Assembly: GCA_034431435.1 (NCBI GenBank)
Contig: DAOUDG010000094.1
Span: 41,716 to 105,715, forward strand
From: JAHCIE01 sp034431435
GTDB lineage: Bacteria > Chloroflexota > Anaerolineae > Epilineales > JAHCIE01
DNA: 64,000 bases
Direction: 5' to 3'
The notes below the pieces were generated by a model, which saw only the letters and a program-made list of their open reading frames with translations, was not told the DNA's origin and did no database searches. Below are positions 9,338-17,612 of this stretch, piece after piece (position 1 is the stretch's first letter; every line of letters starts with the position of its first letter). A program made the translations under genes and the position numbers.

Positions 9338-9366
9338 ATTCTAGCATATAGACCAACGTAAGTCAA
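9338..9366 (-). promoter_or_regulatory. Sigma-70-type promoter of rpoN operon
   Basis: TTGACT (9366-9361), a 17-base spacer and TAGAAT (9343-9338) on the minus strand. It is one mismatch from consensus in each box, and it overlaps what would otherwise be the first codons of a longer rpoN frame. Confidence 0.75.
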
Positions 9367-9421
9367 CGCTAACCATTGGTGACGGTTGGGAAGAAGCCTT
9401 ACGCGGCCTTACGCCAACCGC

Positions 9422-9450
9422 TTGACCTGCTCGGCGTTGCTCCCTACAAT
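9422..9450 (+). promoter_or_regulatory. Sigma-70-type promoter giving a leaderless vanW-like mRNA
   Basis: TTGACC, a 17-base spacer, then TACAAT ending at 9450. The next gene's ATG is at 9458, exactly seven bases after the -10 box, so transcription should begin on or next to the A of the start codon. No ribosome binding site is present. Confidence 0.75.
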
Positions 9451-9457
9451 TCCGTCT

Positions 9458-11206
9458 ATGAAGCGTTTGACTCTTGTCGTGGCGGCTCTCGCGGTCGTCG
9501 GCCTGTTGGCTTACTGGCTGCTCTACCGCGAGCGGGTCTACCTGGGCGTCCATAGCGCCGGTTATGACCTGGGCGGCTTGACGCGCACCCAGGCGGTGGA
9601 CCTGCTACGCCGCCAGGCAGCGCCCTCGTATGCGGGCCTTCCTCTCACCTTGCGTGGGAGCGGGCGCATCTGGGCGCCTACCTACGAGAGTCTGGGCGCG
9701 CGCCTGGACGCGGAGGCAACCGCCGACGCCGCCTATCGGGTCGGGCGCGAGCACCCGCTGGGGTTGCTGCGTGCCCTGGCCTTGCCCCTGGCCCCCGCCA
9801 GCCTGGCCCCTGTGGTCGCCATCGACCCCGGCCCTTTCAATGCGTACCTGAACCGCCTGGCGAACGATACGGCGGTAGCGCCGACGAATGCGTCGGTGGC
9901 GACCTCGGGCACAACGGCGTATGCTGTGCCTGCGCAGTCGGGGCAACGTCTCGATGTGCCCACGTTGGTTCTCCAGCTCCAGGCCACGCTGCGCGCGGGC
10001 GCAACCACCAGTATCGACTTGCCGATGACTGACGCGCTACCTCAGATCAGCGACTCTAGCGAGGCCGCGCAACAGGCGCTACGGCTGACGGGCGCGCCCA
10101 TCAGCCTGGTCCACGGGGACCGCGCCTGGACGCTCAAGCCGGCCGACTTGCAGGCCATGCTCGTCTACAGTGTGGACGAGGCGGGCCGACTGACGACGAC
10201 CCTGGACCGCAACCGGGTGCAGGCGTGGGTGGCGCGGCTCAGTCCCGATATCGACCGCCCGGCCAGGGATGGCCGCCTGCGCTGGGACGCGGCTGCCAGG
10301 CGGCCGCTGGCGACCCAGGCAAGCCAGGAGGGGTTGAGCCTGGATGTCCTCGCCTCGACGGCGCGCATTATGGAGACTGCGCAGGCCAGCCTGCGCCAGG
10401 CCGCGCCGCCGTTAGCTGAGCGGCGGGTGGATGCCGTGGTGCGGGGTGTGCCCCCTGGCGTCGATACATCGCGCGTCGACCAGTTGGGCATCAAGGAACT
10501 GGTCTGGGAGGAGACGAGCTATTTTGCAGGGTCGGAGCCGGGGCGCCTGCGCAACATTCAACTCGCGGCGAGCAAGTTCGACGGGGTGGTGATTCCGGCC
10601 GGCGCGACTTTCTCCTTCAACGACACGGTAGGTGAGATCAGCAACAAGACGGGCTACGATGAGACGCTCATCATCGTGGATAACCAGACCCAGCGTGGGG
10701 CAGGCGGTGGGGTGTGCCAGGTCTCGACGACGGTATTTCGCGCGGCCTTCTGGGCAGGCCTGCCCATCGCCGAGCGCTTCGCTCATGCCTACCGCGTCAG
10801 CTACTACGAGCAGGGGAACAAGCCGCTGGGCCTGGAGGCAACTATCTTTCAGCCCTCAGTCGACCTCAAGTTCAAGAATGATACGGGCGCACCCTTGCTG
10901 ATGCACACGTCCGTCAATCCGGCCAACTCAAGCCTGACGGTGCGCCTGTATGGAACGAAACCGCAACGAGAGGTGGCGCTCGAGGGGTTGGCGGTGAAGA
11001 ATCGCAAGGCGCCCGGCCCGCCCGTGTATCAGGATGACCCCACGTTAGCCGCCGGGCAGACGAAGCAGGTGGAGTGGCCGCGCGAAGGCATGGACATCGA
11101 GTACTACCGGGTCATCAAGCAGGGCGGGCAGCAGGTCGCTCGCGAGAAGTTCACCAGCGAGTACGTACCGACACAGGCTACCTATAAGGTGGGAAAGAAG
11201 GCGTAG
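9458..11206 (+). CDS. VanW-family protein with peptidoglycan-binding-like repeats
   Basis: 582 residues. A signal-anchor helix (about 3-22) is followed by two extracytoplasmic repeats of the PG_binding_4 type (about 30-330). A VanW domain (about 338-480) carries GAGGGVCQVSTTVFRAAFW, and a short G5-like beta domain closes the C-terminus (about 530-575). Proteins of this build sit on the outer face of the membrane and are linked to cell-wall processes; the biochemical function of VanW is not established. The ATG at 9458 is chosen because the promoter excludes any earlier start. The gene is transcribed divergently from rpoN. Confidence 0.88.
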   Translation: MKRLTLVVAALAVVGLLAYWLLYRERVYLGVHSAGYDLGGLTRTQAVDLLRRQAAPSYAGLPLTLRGSGRIWAPTYESLGARLDAEATADAAYRVGREHPLGLLRALALPLAPASLAPVVAIDPGPFNAYLNRLANDTAVAPTNASVATSGTTAYAVPAQSGQRLDVPTLVLQLQATLRAGATTSIDLPMTDALPQISDSSEAAQQALRLTGAPISLVHGDRAWTLKPADLQAMLVYSVDEAGRLTTTLDRNRVQAWVARLSPDIDRPARDGRLRWDAAARRPLATQASQEGLSLDVLASTARIMETAQASLRQAAPPLAERRVDAVVRGVPPGVDTSRVDQLGIKELVWEETSYFAGSEPGRLRNIQLAASKFDGVVIPAGATFSFNDTVGEISNKTGYDETLIIVDNQTQRGAGGGVCQVSTTVFRAAFWAGLPIAERFAHAYRVSYYEQGNKPLGLEATIFQPSVDLKFKNDTGAPLLMHTSVNPANSSLTVRLYGTKPQREVALEGLAVKNRKAPGPPVYQDDPTLAAGQTKQVEWPREGMDIEYYRVIKQGGQQVAREKFTSEYVPTQATYKVGKKA

Positions 11207-11249
11207 GCCGTATCTCGCGCGCCCGACCGGCGTTACAGAGAGTGCAAAG

Positions 11250-11271
11250 CCGCCGCTTCTGCGACGGTTTT
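11250..11271 (+). terminator. Intrinsic terminator after the vanW-like gene
   Basis: A 7-bp stem with one mismatch (CCGCCGC/GCGACGG), a TTCT loop and TTTT directly after. It lies 44 bases after the stop codon and before the thioredoxin-like gene. Confidence 0.55.
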
Positions 11272-11302
11272 ATGTTGCTCTCGGACGGACGGGACAGAGT
11301 TT

Positions 11303-11968
11303 ATGATTCCTGATACGACAACAGTGCGCGTGGCAGACCCCGGCGTACTACGCAGTCGCGGCCTGGTGTGGGGCATCGCGACGGTGGTGGGCATCCTGGG
11401 GGTGCTCCTGCTGGGCTTCGTTCTTGGTAAGTGGATAACGGATTCCGACTCGGACGTTGTGGAACTGCCGCGCCAGGCGGCGACGGCCGCGGTTGCGGCG
11501 GCGCCTCAGGCGGCCGCTGCCAGCGCCCCGGCCGTGGGCCTGACAATCGGGCAGCCCGCCCCGGATTTCACATTGCAGACGCCCGACGGCCAGACGATGC
11601 AGTTGTCTGCCCTCAAGGGCCAGCCTGTGTTGCTCAATTTCTGGGCGACGTGGTGCGGGCCGTGCGCCATCGAGATGCCAGCCCTCGAGCAGATCTATCG
11701 CAAGTATCAAGACCAGGGCCTGGTGGTCCTGGGCGTCAATCAGGGTGAGACCGGGGACCGTGTCACTCAGTACCTCAGGGGTAACAATCTATCGTTCCCC
11801 AGCGTTCTGGACGCGGAGACCAATGTCGCCCGCCAGTACCGCGTGACGGGCTACCCCACCACCTGGCTGGTCGACGCGGACGGGACGCTACGCCAGGTGC
11901 GGCGCGGCGCTTTCCTGGACGTGTCGCAGGTCGAGCGGATGGTGGCGGACGTCATCGCGCGCAAATGA
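11303..11968 (+). CDS. Membrane-anchored TlpA/ResA-type thiol-disulfide oxidoreductase
   Basis: 221 residues. One N-terminal membrane helix (about 22-42), an alanine-rich linker to about 78, then an AhpC/TSA-Redoxin fold with the active site WCGPC at 117-121 and the cis-proline loop GYPTTW. The WCGPC centre and single anchor fit a reductant acting outside the membrane, for example in cytochrome c maturation or rescue of oxidised cysteines. It is followed nine bases later by a DsbA-like gene, so the two probably form one redox unit. No strong ribosome binding site is visible. Confidence 0.88.
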   Translation: MIPDTTTVRVADPGVLRSRGLVWGIATVVGILGVLLLGFVLGKWITDSDSDVVELPRQAATAAVAAAPQAAAASAPAVGLTIGQPAPDFTLQTPDGQTMQLSALKGQPVLLNFWATWCGPCAIEMPALEQIYRKYQDQGLVVLGVNQGETGDRVTQYLRGNNLSFPSVLDAETNVARQYRVTGYPTTWLVDADGTLRQVRRGAFLDVSQVERMVADVIARK

Positions 11969-11977
11969 AAGCCCCCC

Positions 11978-12877
11978 ATGTCGAAAAAATCTCGCTCTGG
12001 TCAGAAGCAAACCGCCTCTGAGCACCACTCAGAGGACGCGCACGTTCGCGATATCACCGTCAAGCCCATTCATGCTCTGGCGATTGCCATCCTGATCCTG
12101 ATCGCCTGCGCCTTCTTCCTCGCCTTCAGCCGAGTCTGGGAGCAGTCATCCGGGGAAGAGGTTGCCCCGCAGATCGGCGCGGCCCCCGTGCAGTCGGGGT
12201 CGGCCAACATTCTGCCGCCGGGTAGCCTGCCCCAGGGCAATGTCATCCAGGTTCAGCCCGGCAAGGACGGCATGGTCCAGCTGCCTGCTCAAGCGCCCCA
12301 GCAACAGGCCCAGGTGGTCTATCCCAGCGGCGCGAATCGCACCGATTCGACGGCCGAGGGCTTCCCCTCAGAAGGGGCGGCCAGCGCGCCGATCACGATA
12401 CTGGAGCTGGCCGATTTCCAGTGCCCCTATTGCCGCCAGTTCGCCGAAGACACCCTGCCCAAGATGCGCGAGAAGTATCTCAAGGATGGCAAAGTGCGGC
12501 TGATCTGGCGTGACATGTCGATTCGCGGTCCGGAAAGCGACGCAGCCGCGGCGGCCGCGCTGTGCGCCCACGAGCAGGGTCGCTTCTGGCCATACCATGA
12601 CCTGCTCTTCGCGCGGGCACAGGGGCAGAACCAGGGCGCATTCACGCCCGCGACGCTGAAGGCGATGGCCGACGAGGTAGGGCGCATCCAGCCCGAACTG
12701 TTTGCCCAGTGCCTCGACTCAGGGCGCTATCTGCCCGCTGTCCGCGCTTCCACCCAGGATGCTACGACTAACCTGAAGCTCGCGGGCACACCGACCTTCT
12801 TTGTCAACGGCCGCAAAGTCGAGGGCAATCTGGCGTGGGAAAAGTGGGATGAGATGCTGTCCACGGCGACCCAGTAG
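11978..12877 (+). CDS. Membrane-anchored DsbA-like thiol oxidoreductase (Thioredoxin_4)
   Basis: 299 residues. A polar N-terminus, one membrane helix (about 31-51), a Gln/Pro-rich linker, and a DsbA-type domain from about 135 with the active site CPYC at 149-152 and the cis-proline motif GTPTFFVNG near 270. The fold inserts an all-helical domain between these, as in DsbA and BdbD. It probably introduces or isomerises disulfides outside the cell membrane. It lies just downstream of the TlpA-like gene on the same strand. Confidence 0.88.
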   Translation: MSKKSRSGQKQTASEHHSEDAHVRDITVKPIHALAIAILILIACAFFLAFSRVWEQSSGEEVAPQIGAAPVQSGSANILPPGSLPQGNVIQVQPGKDGMVQLPAQAPQQQAQVVYPSGANRTDSTAEGFPSEGAASAPITILELADFQCPYCRQFAEDTLPKMREKYLKDGKVRLIWRDMSIRGPESDAAAAAALCAHEQGRFWPYHDLLFARAQGQNQGAFTPATLKAMADEVGRIQPELFAQCLDSGRYLPAVRASTQDATTNLKLAGTPTFFVNGRKVEGNLAWEKWDEMLSTATQ

Positions 12878-12898
12878 GGGCGCTGATCGGCGGAGAAT

Positions 12899-12922
12899 GC
12901 GCGGGATGGTCACATCCCGCGC
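12899..12922. terminator. Bidirectional hairpin between convergent genes
   Basis: A perfect 10-bp stem (GCGCGGGATG/CATCCCGCGC) with a GTCA loop lies in the 55-base gap between the DsbA-like gene and the oppositely oriented pseudokinase gene. Confidence 0.6.
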
Positions 12923-12932
12923 GTTGCGTTTC

Positions 12933-14123
12933 TCATGGTTCCCACGTCAGCTGTGTCGCCACCCACTGGCCGTCAGGGCGAATCACACCCTCGACAGTGG
13001 CCCGCACGCCGGGGCGGGGGCTGTTGCTGATGGCGAAGGGAACCTGAATCACCTGCCCATCCACGGTCCACCTGGCGCCGTCGATGGCGTCGACGCGGCC
13101 CACGCGCCGGAACGCGCCTGGCGTGGCAGTAACACCGCCGGCGACAAAGGGTGTGGCGGTGGCGGCTGGCGGCGGAGCGGCCGGGCCACGCAGAATCTGC
13201 GTCGCCGCCAGGGCGGCCAACAGGACACCGGCCACGACCAGCGCGGTCAGCCATCGTCGCCGCCCGTGGCTGGACTGGTCGGGCGGTGCGGACGATAGCA
13301 GCGGCGCGGAGCGAGGGGCCGTCGCCGGGGGCGGCGCAGGCGTGGGAACTGGCGCGGCGGCGACCGGGGCCGGGGCGACCATGCCGGTGGTGCGGGCGGC
13401 GTCCTCGGCGGTGCGACGCAAGGCGTCGGCGGTCCAGGCGGCGGTCGGGCGCTGGGTGGGCGTCTCAGCGAGGAGGCGCGCGGTCAGCCCGCGCAGGGAG
13501 TCGGGAATGCCTGGCGGCAGCGTCATGCTGCCAGGGCGCGGCGCCTGCCCGCTCAAGAGGGCGTACAGCATCGCGCCCAGGGCATACACGTCGGCGGCCG
13601 GGGTGGGGGGCGCACCGGCGATGACCTCCGGCGCCGCCCACGGTGGGCCGGGCGCGGGATGGGGAAGGCAGAAGCCCTCGACGCAGGCGTGACCGTCTGG
13701 CGTGAGGCGCACGCGCTCGGGCGTCAAGGCCCCGTGCGCGAGACCCTGACCGTGGGCGGCGGCCAGCGCGGTGGCAATCTGGCCGGCGACCGAGGTGGGA
13801 ATCTCCGGGCGGTAGGGGTGGCCACGGGCCAGGGATTGGGCCAGCGTACCGCCTTCGACGGCTTCGCTAACGATGTAAGCGAGCGAACCGTCCTCGGCGA
13901 CGTCGAAGATGCGCACGATGTTGGGGTGAAGCAGAACGGCGGCCTGGCGCGCGGCCGCCAGCCGCGCCGACGCGGCCGCCGACCCGGCCGGCGCACTCAG
14001 GGCCAGCACCTCGACGATACGGTCGAGGCGGGCGTCGCGGGCGCGGAACCGCTCGCCGTCGGCGTCGGTTCCCAGGGATTCCAGAATCAGGTAGCGGTCG
14101 GCGAGCAGGCGCGGCATGTTCAT
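12933..14123 (-). CDS. PknB-like pseudokinase, membrane-anchored, with DUF5666-like tail
   Basis: 396 residues with the shape of a bacterial Ser/Thr kinase, but the catalytic residues are gone. The VAIK lysine position reads VEV (E38), the HRD loop reads HGA (130-132), and DFG reads EGF (149-151). The APE motif (164-166) and the D178 motif DVYALG, which hold the fold together, are kept. A Pro/Ala linker leads to a membrane helix (about 291-311) and a small beta-rich domain (about 339-395) resembling DUF5666. It is likely a nucleotide-independent scaffold or a partner of active kinases elsewhere in the genome. No ribosome binding site is evident. Confidence 0.8.
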   Translation of the reverse strand: MNMPRLLADRYLILESLGTDADGERFRARDARLDRIVEVLALSAPAGSAAASARLAAARQAAVLLHPNIVRIFDVAEDGSLAYIVSEAVEGGTLAQSLARGHPYRPEIPTSVAGQIATALAAAHGQGLAHGALTPERVRLTPDGHACVEGFCLPHPAPGPPWAAPEVIAGAPPTPAADVYALGAMLYALLSGQAPRPGSMTLPPGIPDSLRGLTARLLAETPTQRPTAAWTADALRRTAEDAARTTGMVAPAPVAAAPVPTPAPPPATAPRSAPLLSSAPPDQSSHGRRRWLTALVVAGVLLAALAATQILRGPAAPPPAATATPFVAGGVTATPGAFRRVGRVDAIDGARWTVDGQVIQVPFAISNSPRPGVRATVEGVIRPDGQWVATQLTWEP

Positions 14124-14144
14124 TCTGCGCGATTCCTCGCCCCC

Positions 14145-14153
14145 ATTCTAGCA
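14145..14153 (-). promoter_or_regulatory. Extended -10 promoter of the pseudokinase gene
   Basis: TGCTAGAAT on the minus strand, about 21 bases upstream of the ATG. No good -35 hexamer is present, which is common with an extended -10. Confidence 0.5.
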
Positions 14154-14247
14154 CAGTCGAAGGCCATCAGTAGCATTTCCAGGCAGCTTCGTCTCTGAAG
14201 CCCGCCAGAAGCCCCTTGCTGCGCTCGGCGTGATAGTCGCGGTGGCA

Positions 14248-15834
14248 CTACCCTCGCAAGAGTTCCCGTCGCAGTTCCAGCGCCCAGCCCGCGTCGCGCG
14301 GGAAGTCGGCGTAGTCGTGGATGTCGGCAAGGCGCGGGTCGTCGGGGTCGATGCCGGCGCCCTGGAGCAGCGCGTAGTCTTGCAGACTCTCGGCGAAGAC
14401 CTCCCAGCGCAGCGAGTCGATGGGACCGTCGGGGCCGGGGTAGACCTGGAAGGGGTCGCCGCCTGGCCAGTTGGGCCAGCCGTGGGCGTGGTTGACGGTG
14501 AATGGGTCGATGAGAGTCGTCGTCTCGCGCCGATACCAGTAGTTGTAGCCCCAGTGCAGGAAGCCACACGCCTTGAGGCGGTAGAGCAGCCAGCCCGACA
14601 TGCGAATCTTGGTCAGGGGCGTGTCCAGCAGGCGGTTGAGGTAGCGGCCGCGGGGCCAGCAGCAGAAGTAGGCCCAGGCAGGGATGCCCTCGCGCACGAA
14701 GTCGGGGGCGGTGGTAATGGAGGGTACGGGGATGTCGGTCAGACCCTGGCGGGCGAAGTCGATCTCGGTCAGGGCGTCCATGACCGGCAGCCACGGCGCG
14801 ATGTCGCGCAACATGGCCCGCGCTGCGCCATAGGAGGCCAGCTGTTCTGCGCCGTGGGGTTCGTCGGACAGGTGGAAGAAGCTGCGGTCGAGCAGATCTT
14901 CGTCACCCAGCAGGGTCCACAACTCACCCAGGTATTGGGTGAGGAAGGTGCGGTAGGTGTCTGACGTGGCGGGTGTCTCCGGCGACCACAGCAGGTCGCC
15001 GTTCTCGCCGTGGCCCAGGTAGACGCGCACGGCGTGGCGCGCGCCCCATTGGGTGAACAGGTGCGCCCATTCGAGACGGCGCAGCCCGGCTGCCTGGGCG
15101 GCTTTGAGCCAGCGGCGTACCAGCGACCAGTCGAAGCTATAGCCGTCACCGTCGCGGCGGATGCCGAGGAGTTGGGTGGGTCGCTTGACACCATCCAGCG
15201 AGGGCGTCAGGGTCGGGACGTACAGCGTGTCTGAGCCGTGCGCGGCTAGGTTGTGCAGGTAGGGGGTGAGGATGCGCCAGAACCGGTCATCGGTGAGCCG
15301 CGCGTCGTACCAGTCCATGAGGGCGTCGGCGTAGAGCCAGTGGGTGACGGGGAAGTCGCGGCGCTCGGTCAGGCGCACGGGGCTGACGCGCACGGTGGCC
15401 GGCAAGGTGAAGGTTGGCCCGTCGTGGACGGCCAGCCGCACGGTAACGGCGTAATCGCCGGGCGGCGCGTCGGGTGCGACGATGACGCTGACCCAGAAGG
15501 TGGTGGTTTCGTAAGGCCCGGCGTGGGCCTCGGCGTCGGGGAACAGCGGGTCGGGAACCAGGCCTGGCAGGTGCTCGAAGCCCTCGATTTCGTCCGGCTC
15601 GGTGTGCGTCGCCAGGTGGGTCAGAGGCACGTAGCCGACGCGGCGGACGCGCACGGCGAGGGCGTCAGGAGCGTCCACATCGGCGTGGATGCGAGCGTCA
15701 CCGGTCTCGACACGCAGGCACGCCTGGAACGAGAGCCGCTCGCCGCCGGCGGCGTCCAGAGTGAGCGGGAAGGCCGGTTCGGCGATGGAGCGGGGGTAGA
15801 AACGGCGTAGAGACGGAGATAGCCAGGCGCGCAC
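14248..15834 (-). CDS. DUF4091 glycoside hydrolase-like protein (GH123-related)
   Basis: 528 residues. A beta-rich N-terminal region (about 1-155) is followed by a TIM-barrel-like catalytic region with HLSDEPHG, a pattern seen in DUF4091/GH123-like proteins where D-E serves as the acid pair. A WGYNYWYR segment and a YLQDYALLQ-like end (SLQDYALLQG) are typical of the family C-terminus. No signal peptide, so it is cytoplasmic as annotated. It starts with GTG behind CAGGAGG. A sugar substrate, perhaps an N-acetylated amino sugar, is a guess. It has its own promoter with an operator-like dyad. Confidence 0.75.
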   Translation of the reverse strand: MRAWLSPSLRRFYPRSIAEPAFPLTLDAAGGERLSFQACLRVETGDARIHADVDAPDALAVRVRRVGYVPLTHLATHTEPDEIEGFEHLPGLVPDPLFPDAEAHAGPYETTTFWVSVIVAPDAPPGDYAVTVRLAVHDGPTFTLPATVRVSPVRLTERRDFPVTHWLYADALMDWYDARLTDDRFWRILTPYLHNLAAHGSDTLYVPTLTPSLDGVKRPTQLLGIRRDGDGYSFDWSLVRRWLKAAQAAGLRRLEWAHLFTQWGARHAVRVYLGHGENGDLLWSPETPATSDTYRTFLTQYLGELWTLLGDEDLLDRSFFHLSDEPHGAEQLASYGAARAMLRDIAPWLPVMDALTEIDFARQGLTDIPVPSITTAPDFVREGIPAWAYFCCWPRGRYLNRLLDTPLTKIRMSGWLLYRLKACGFLHWGYNYWYRRETTTLIDPFTVNHAHGWPNWPGGDPFQVYPGPDGPIDSLRWEVFAESLQDYALLQGAGIDPDDPRLADIHDYADFPRDAGWALELRRELLRG

Positions 15835-15881
15835 GGACAGCCTCCTGAGGCGGCGACAGGGTCGCGGGTGGGATGGCTGTC

Positions 15882-15910
15882 AGTGTACCTCAGGCGGCCT
15901 GAGAGCGCAA
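15882..15910 (-). promoter_or_regulatory. Promoter with dyad between -35 and -10, upstream of the DUF4091 gene
   Basis: TTGCGC (15910-15905), 17 bases, TACACT (15887-15882) on the minus strand. The spacer holds a dyad CTCAGG-CGG-CCTGAG at 15890-15904, so a repressor bound there would cover the promoter. The -35 box lies inside the 3' end of the thioredoxin-like gene. Confidence 0.55.
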
Positions 15911-16300
15911 GGTAGATAGGGACGCGAAACCGTGATTGACGGCGCGCACCGTCCCGTCGGGGGTGAGGACGACGGTGGTCGGCACGGTCAGGACACCGAA
16001 GCGGTCAGCCAGGCCGCGCTCGGCGGCAGCGTCGACGGGCACGACGTGGATGGGCGCCTGCTGCGCCAGGCGCTGCAAGGTTGGGGCCTGCGCTGTGCGG
16101 CACTGGTGACAGTTGGCCGTCCAGAAGTAGAGAATCGTGGGCCGCGCCGGATCGAGGGGCAGGGCGACGCTGTCGGCGGCAGCCTGGGCGCGGCCGCGTG
16201 TCAGCCTGCCCAGGCTGCGCGTGGCGAAGGGGACTAGCGCCAGCAGCGCGAACAGTAACCCAGCGACGAGGAGGCGTTCGACGACGGTGATGCCATCCAT
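15890..16300 (-). CDS. Membrane-anchored thioredoxin-like protein (CHQC)
   Basis: 136 residues. One N-terminal membrane helix (about 8-28) and a short thioredoxin fold with the active site CHQC at about 64-67 and the cis-proline segment VPTTVVL. It is smaller than TlpA proteins. The start is three bases after the stop of the DUF4395 gene, so the two are co-translated; thioredoxin-DUF4395 pairing recurs in bacteria. It probably exchanges electrons with a membrane partner. Confidence 0.82.
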   Translation of the reverse strand: MDGITVVERLLVAGLLFALLALVPFATRSLGRLTRGRAQAAADSVALPLDPARPTILYFWTANCHQCRTAQAPTLQRLAQQAPIHVVPVDAAAERGLADRFGVLTVPTTVVLTPDGTVRAVNHGFASLSTLRSQAA

Positions 16301-16303
16301 GGC

Positions 16304-16753
16304 TTACGACCAGGTGGGCAGGGCGATATGCACGCCGAGGCGCGCGAGCTGATAGTACACGAAGCAGCCGACGCAGAAGCCGAAGAAGAGGTTGACGGCG
16401 GCCAGGATAATGACGATCCATGCCAGCGCCCAGCCGAGCGTCGTCACGCCGGTGAAGAGGGCAACGCTGCTGGCGATGAGGAACAATGCGCCCACACCCT
16501 GGGCGAAGAGGTGCGCATTGGCGGTATCCTCTACCACGTCGGGTTTGACCCAACCACGGGGCCGCAGGACCGACAGGTAGACGCTCTTGAACAGCCCTGC
16601 GCCGGGCCAGATCGTGCCGATGGCCATGACTGCGGCGACGAAGGCCACCAGCCAGGGCTGGTTCAGGACGAAGCCGAGCGCCAGGCAGGCGATAATGGCC
16701 GCCTGGTTGAAGCGGAGGGCATTACGGTCGAGGGGGCGAAGTTGTAGCTCCAT
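16304..16753 (-). CDS. DUF4395 membrane protein
   Basis: 149 residues with about four membrane helices and the sequence GFCVGCFVYY near the C-terminus, whose CxxC sits at a membrane edge as in DUF4395 proteins. The adjacent thioredoxin-like gene suggests that this CxxC takes part in transmembrane thiol transfer. The function of the family is not established. Confidence 0.8.
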   Translation of the reverse strand: MELQLRPLDRNALRFNQAAIIACLALGFVLNQPWLVAFVAAVMAIGTIWPGAGLFKSVYLSVLRPRGWVKPDVVEDTANAHLFAQGVGALFLIASSVALFTGVTTLGWALAWIVIILAAVNLFFGFCVGCFVYYQLARLGVHIALPTWS

Positions 16754-16787
16754 GCGTATGGCTCCTTGGGTCGACCACGGACTGGGG

Positions 16788-16854
16788 ACTACCGACCACG
16801 AGCTATCTGACGGACGCAGTCGATGCGGCAGTTCGGTGGGCTGTGGTCGGTAGT
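16788..16854. repeat. Inverted repeat with 12-bp arms between cysE and the DUF4395 gene
   Basis: ACTACCGACCAC at 16788-16799 is perfectly complementary to GTGGTCGGTAGT at 16843-16854, separated by 43 bases. It sits just downstream of the cysE stop on the minus strand and may end the cys operon transcript or be a degenerate mobile repeat. Confidence 0.45.
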
Positions 16855-17564
16855 CAAATCATGAAATCCTCGCCGCGCCACACGCCGTTCTGCGGCGCGT
16901 GGACCTCGTGCAGGTGATGCGGGTGCTGCACAACATGGTTAGTGGCGCGCTCCTCCAGGTCGTCGAGCCGCTCCATGATCGAGACGAGGGCGGCGCTGAC
17001 GGTATCGGGCAACAGGCTGTGATCCAGGTCAGGGACCAGGGGGCGCGGCTTGCTGCGCATGACAACCTGGCCGGGCACGCCAACGACAACCGAGTTGGCA
17101 GGCACGGGCTTGACGACGACGGCGTTCGCGCCGATGCGGCTGTTGGCGCCGACGGTGATCGCGCCGAGAATCTTAGCCCCCGCGCCGACGACGACGCCCT
17201 CCTCCAGGGTTGGATGGCGCTTGCCCTTGTTGAGGCTTGTGCCGCCCAGGGTCACGCCGTGGTAGAGGGTGACATTGGGGCCGACTTCGGCCGTCTCGCC
17301 GATGACGACGCCCATGCCGTGGTCGATAAAGAAGCCCTCCTGAATGGTCGCGCCAGGGTGAATCTCAATGCCGGTCAGGGCGCGGGTGAGCTGAGAGACG
17401 CCGCGCGCGGCGAAGCGCCAGCCGCGCCGCCACAGCCTGTTGGCGAGGCGGTAGCCCCACAGCGCGTGCAGGCCCGGATAGAAGAAGAGAATCTCGGCCG
17501 AGCTACGCGCTGCCGGGTCACGGTCGAAGACGGACTGAATATCCTTGCGGAGCGTGTCAAACAT
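16854..17564 (-). CDS. cysE: Serine O-acetyltransferase
   Basis: 236 residues of the short (EpsC/SrpH-like) CysE form. A helical N-terminus is followed by a left-handed beta helix of hexapeptide repeats with GIEIHPGATIQEGFFIDHG, TLYHGVTLGGTS, KRHPTLEEGV and GAGAKILG, including the catalytic His/Asp pair. It makes O-acetylserine from serine and acetyl-CoA in the cytoplasm. It is the last gene of the cysteine operon, about 48 bases after cysK. The C-terminal tail of about 50 residues beyond the beta helix is rich in His and Glu and may carry the contact with CysK. Confidence 0.93.
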   Translation of the reverse strand: MFDTLRKDIQSVFDRDPAARSSAEILFFYPGLHALWGYRLANRLWRRGWRFAARGVSQLTRALTGIEIHPGATIQEGFFIDHGMGVVIGETAEVGPNVTLYHGVTLGGTSLNKGKRHPTLEEGVVVGAGAKILGAITVGANSRIGANAVVVKPVPANSVVVGVPGQVVMRSKPRPLVPDLDHSLLPDTVSAALVSIMERLDDLEERATNHVVQHPHHLHEVHAPQNGVWRGEDFMI

Positions 17565-17612
17565 CGCATCACCTCAGTCTATCGCATCGATTCCGAACGG
17601 ACGCGGTTGTCG

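Noticed and set aside
9386..9457. Longer start for the vanW-like gene
   Set aside because: The extension contains the promoter -35 and -10 boxes, has no ribosome binding site and would precede the signal-anchor with polar sequence.
12899..12922. Possible second dispersed repeat family (GGGATGGTCACATCCC here, GGATGGTGACATCC near 32312)
   Set aside because: Only two short look-alikes with different flanks; ordinary terminator hairpins explain them.
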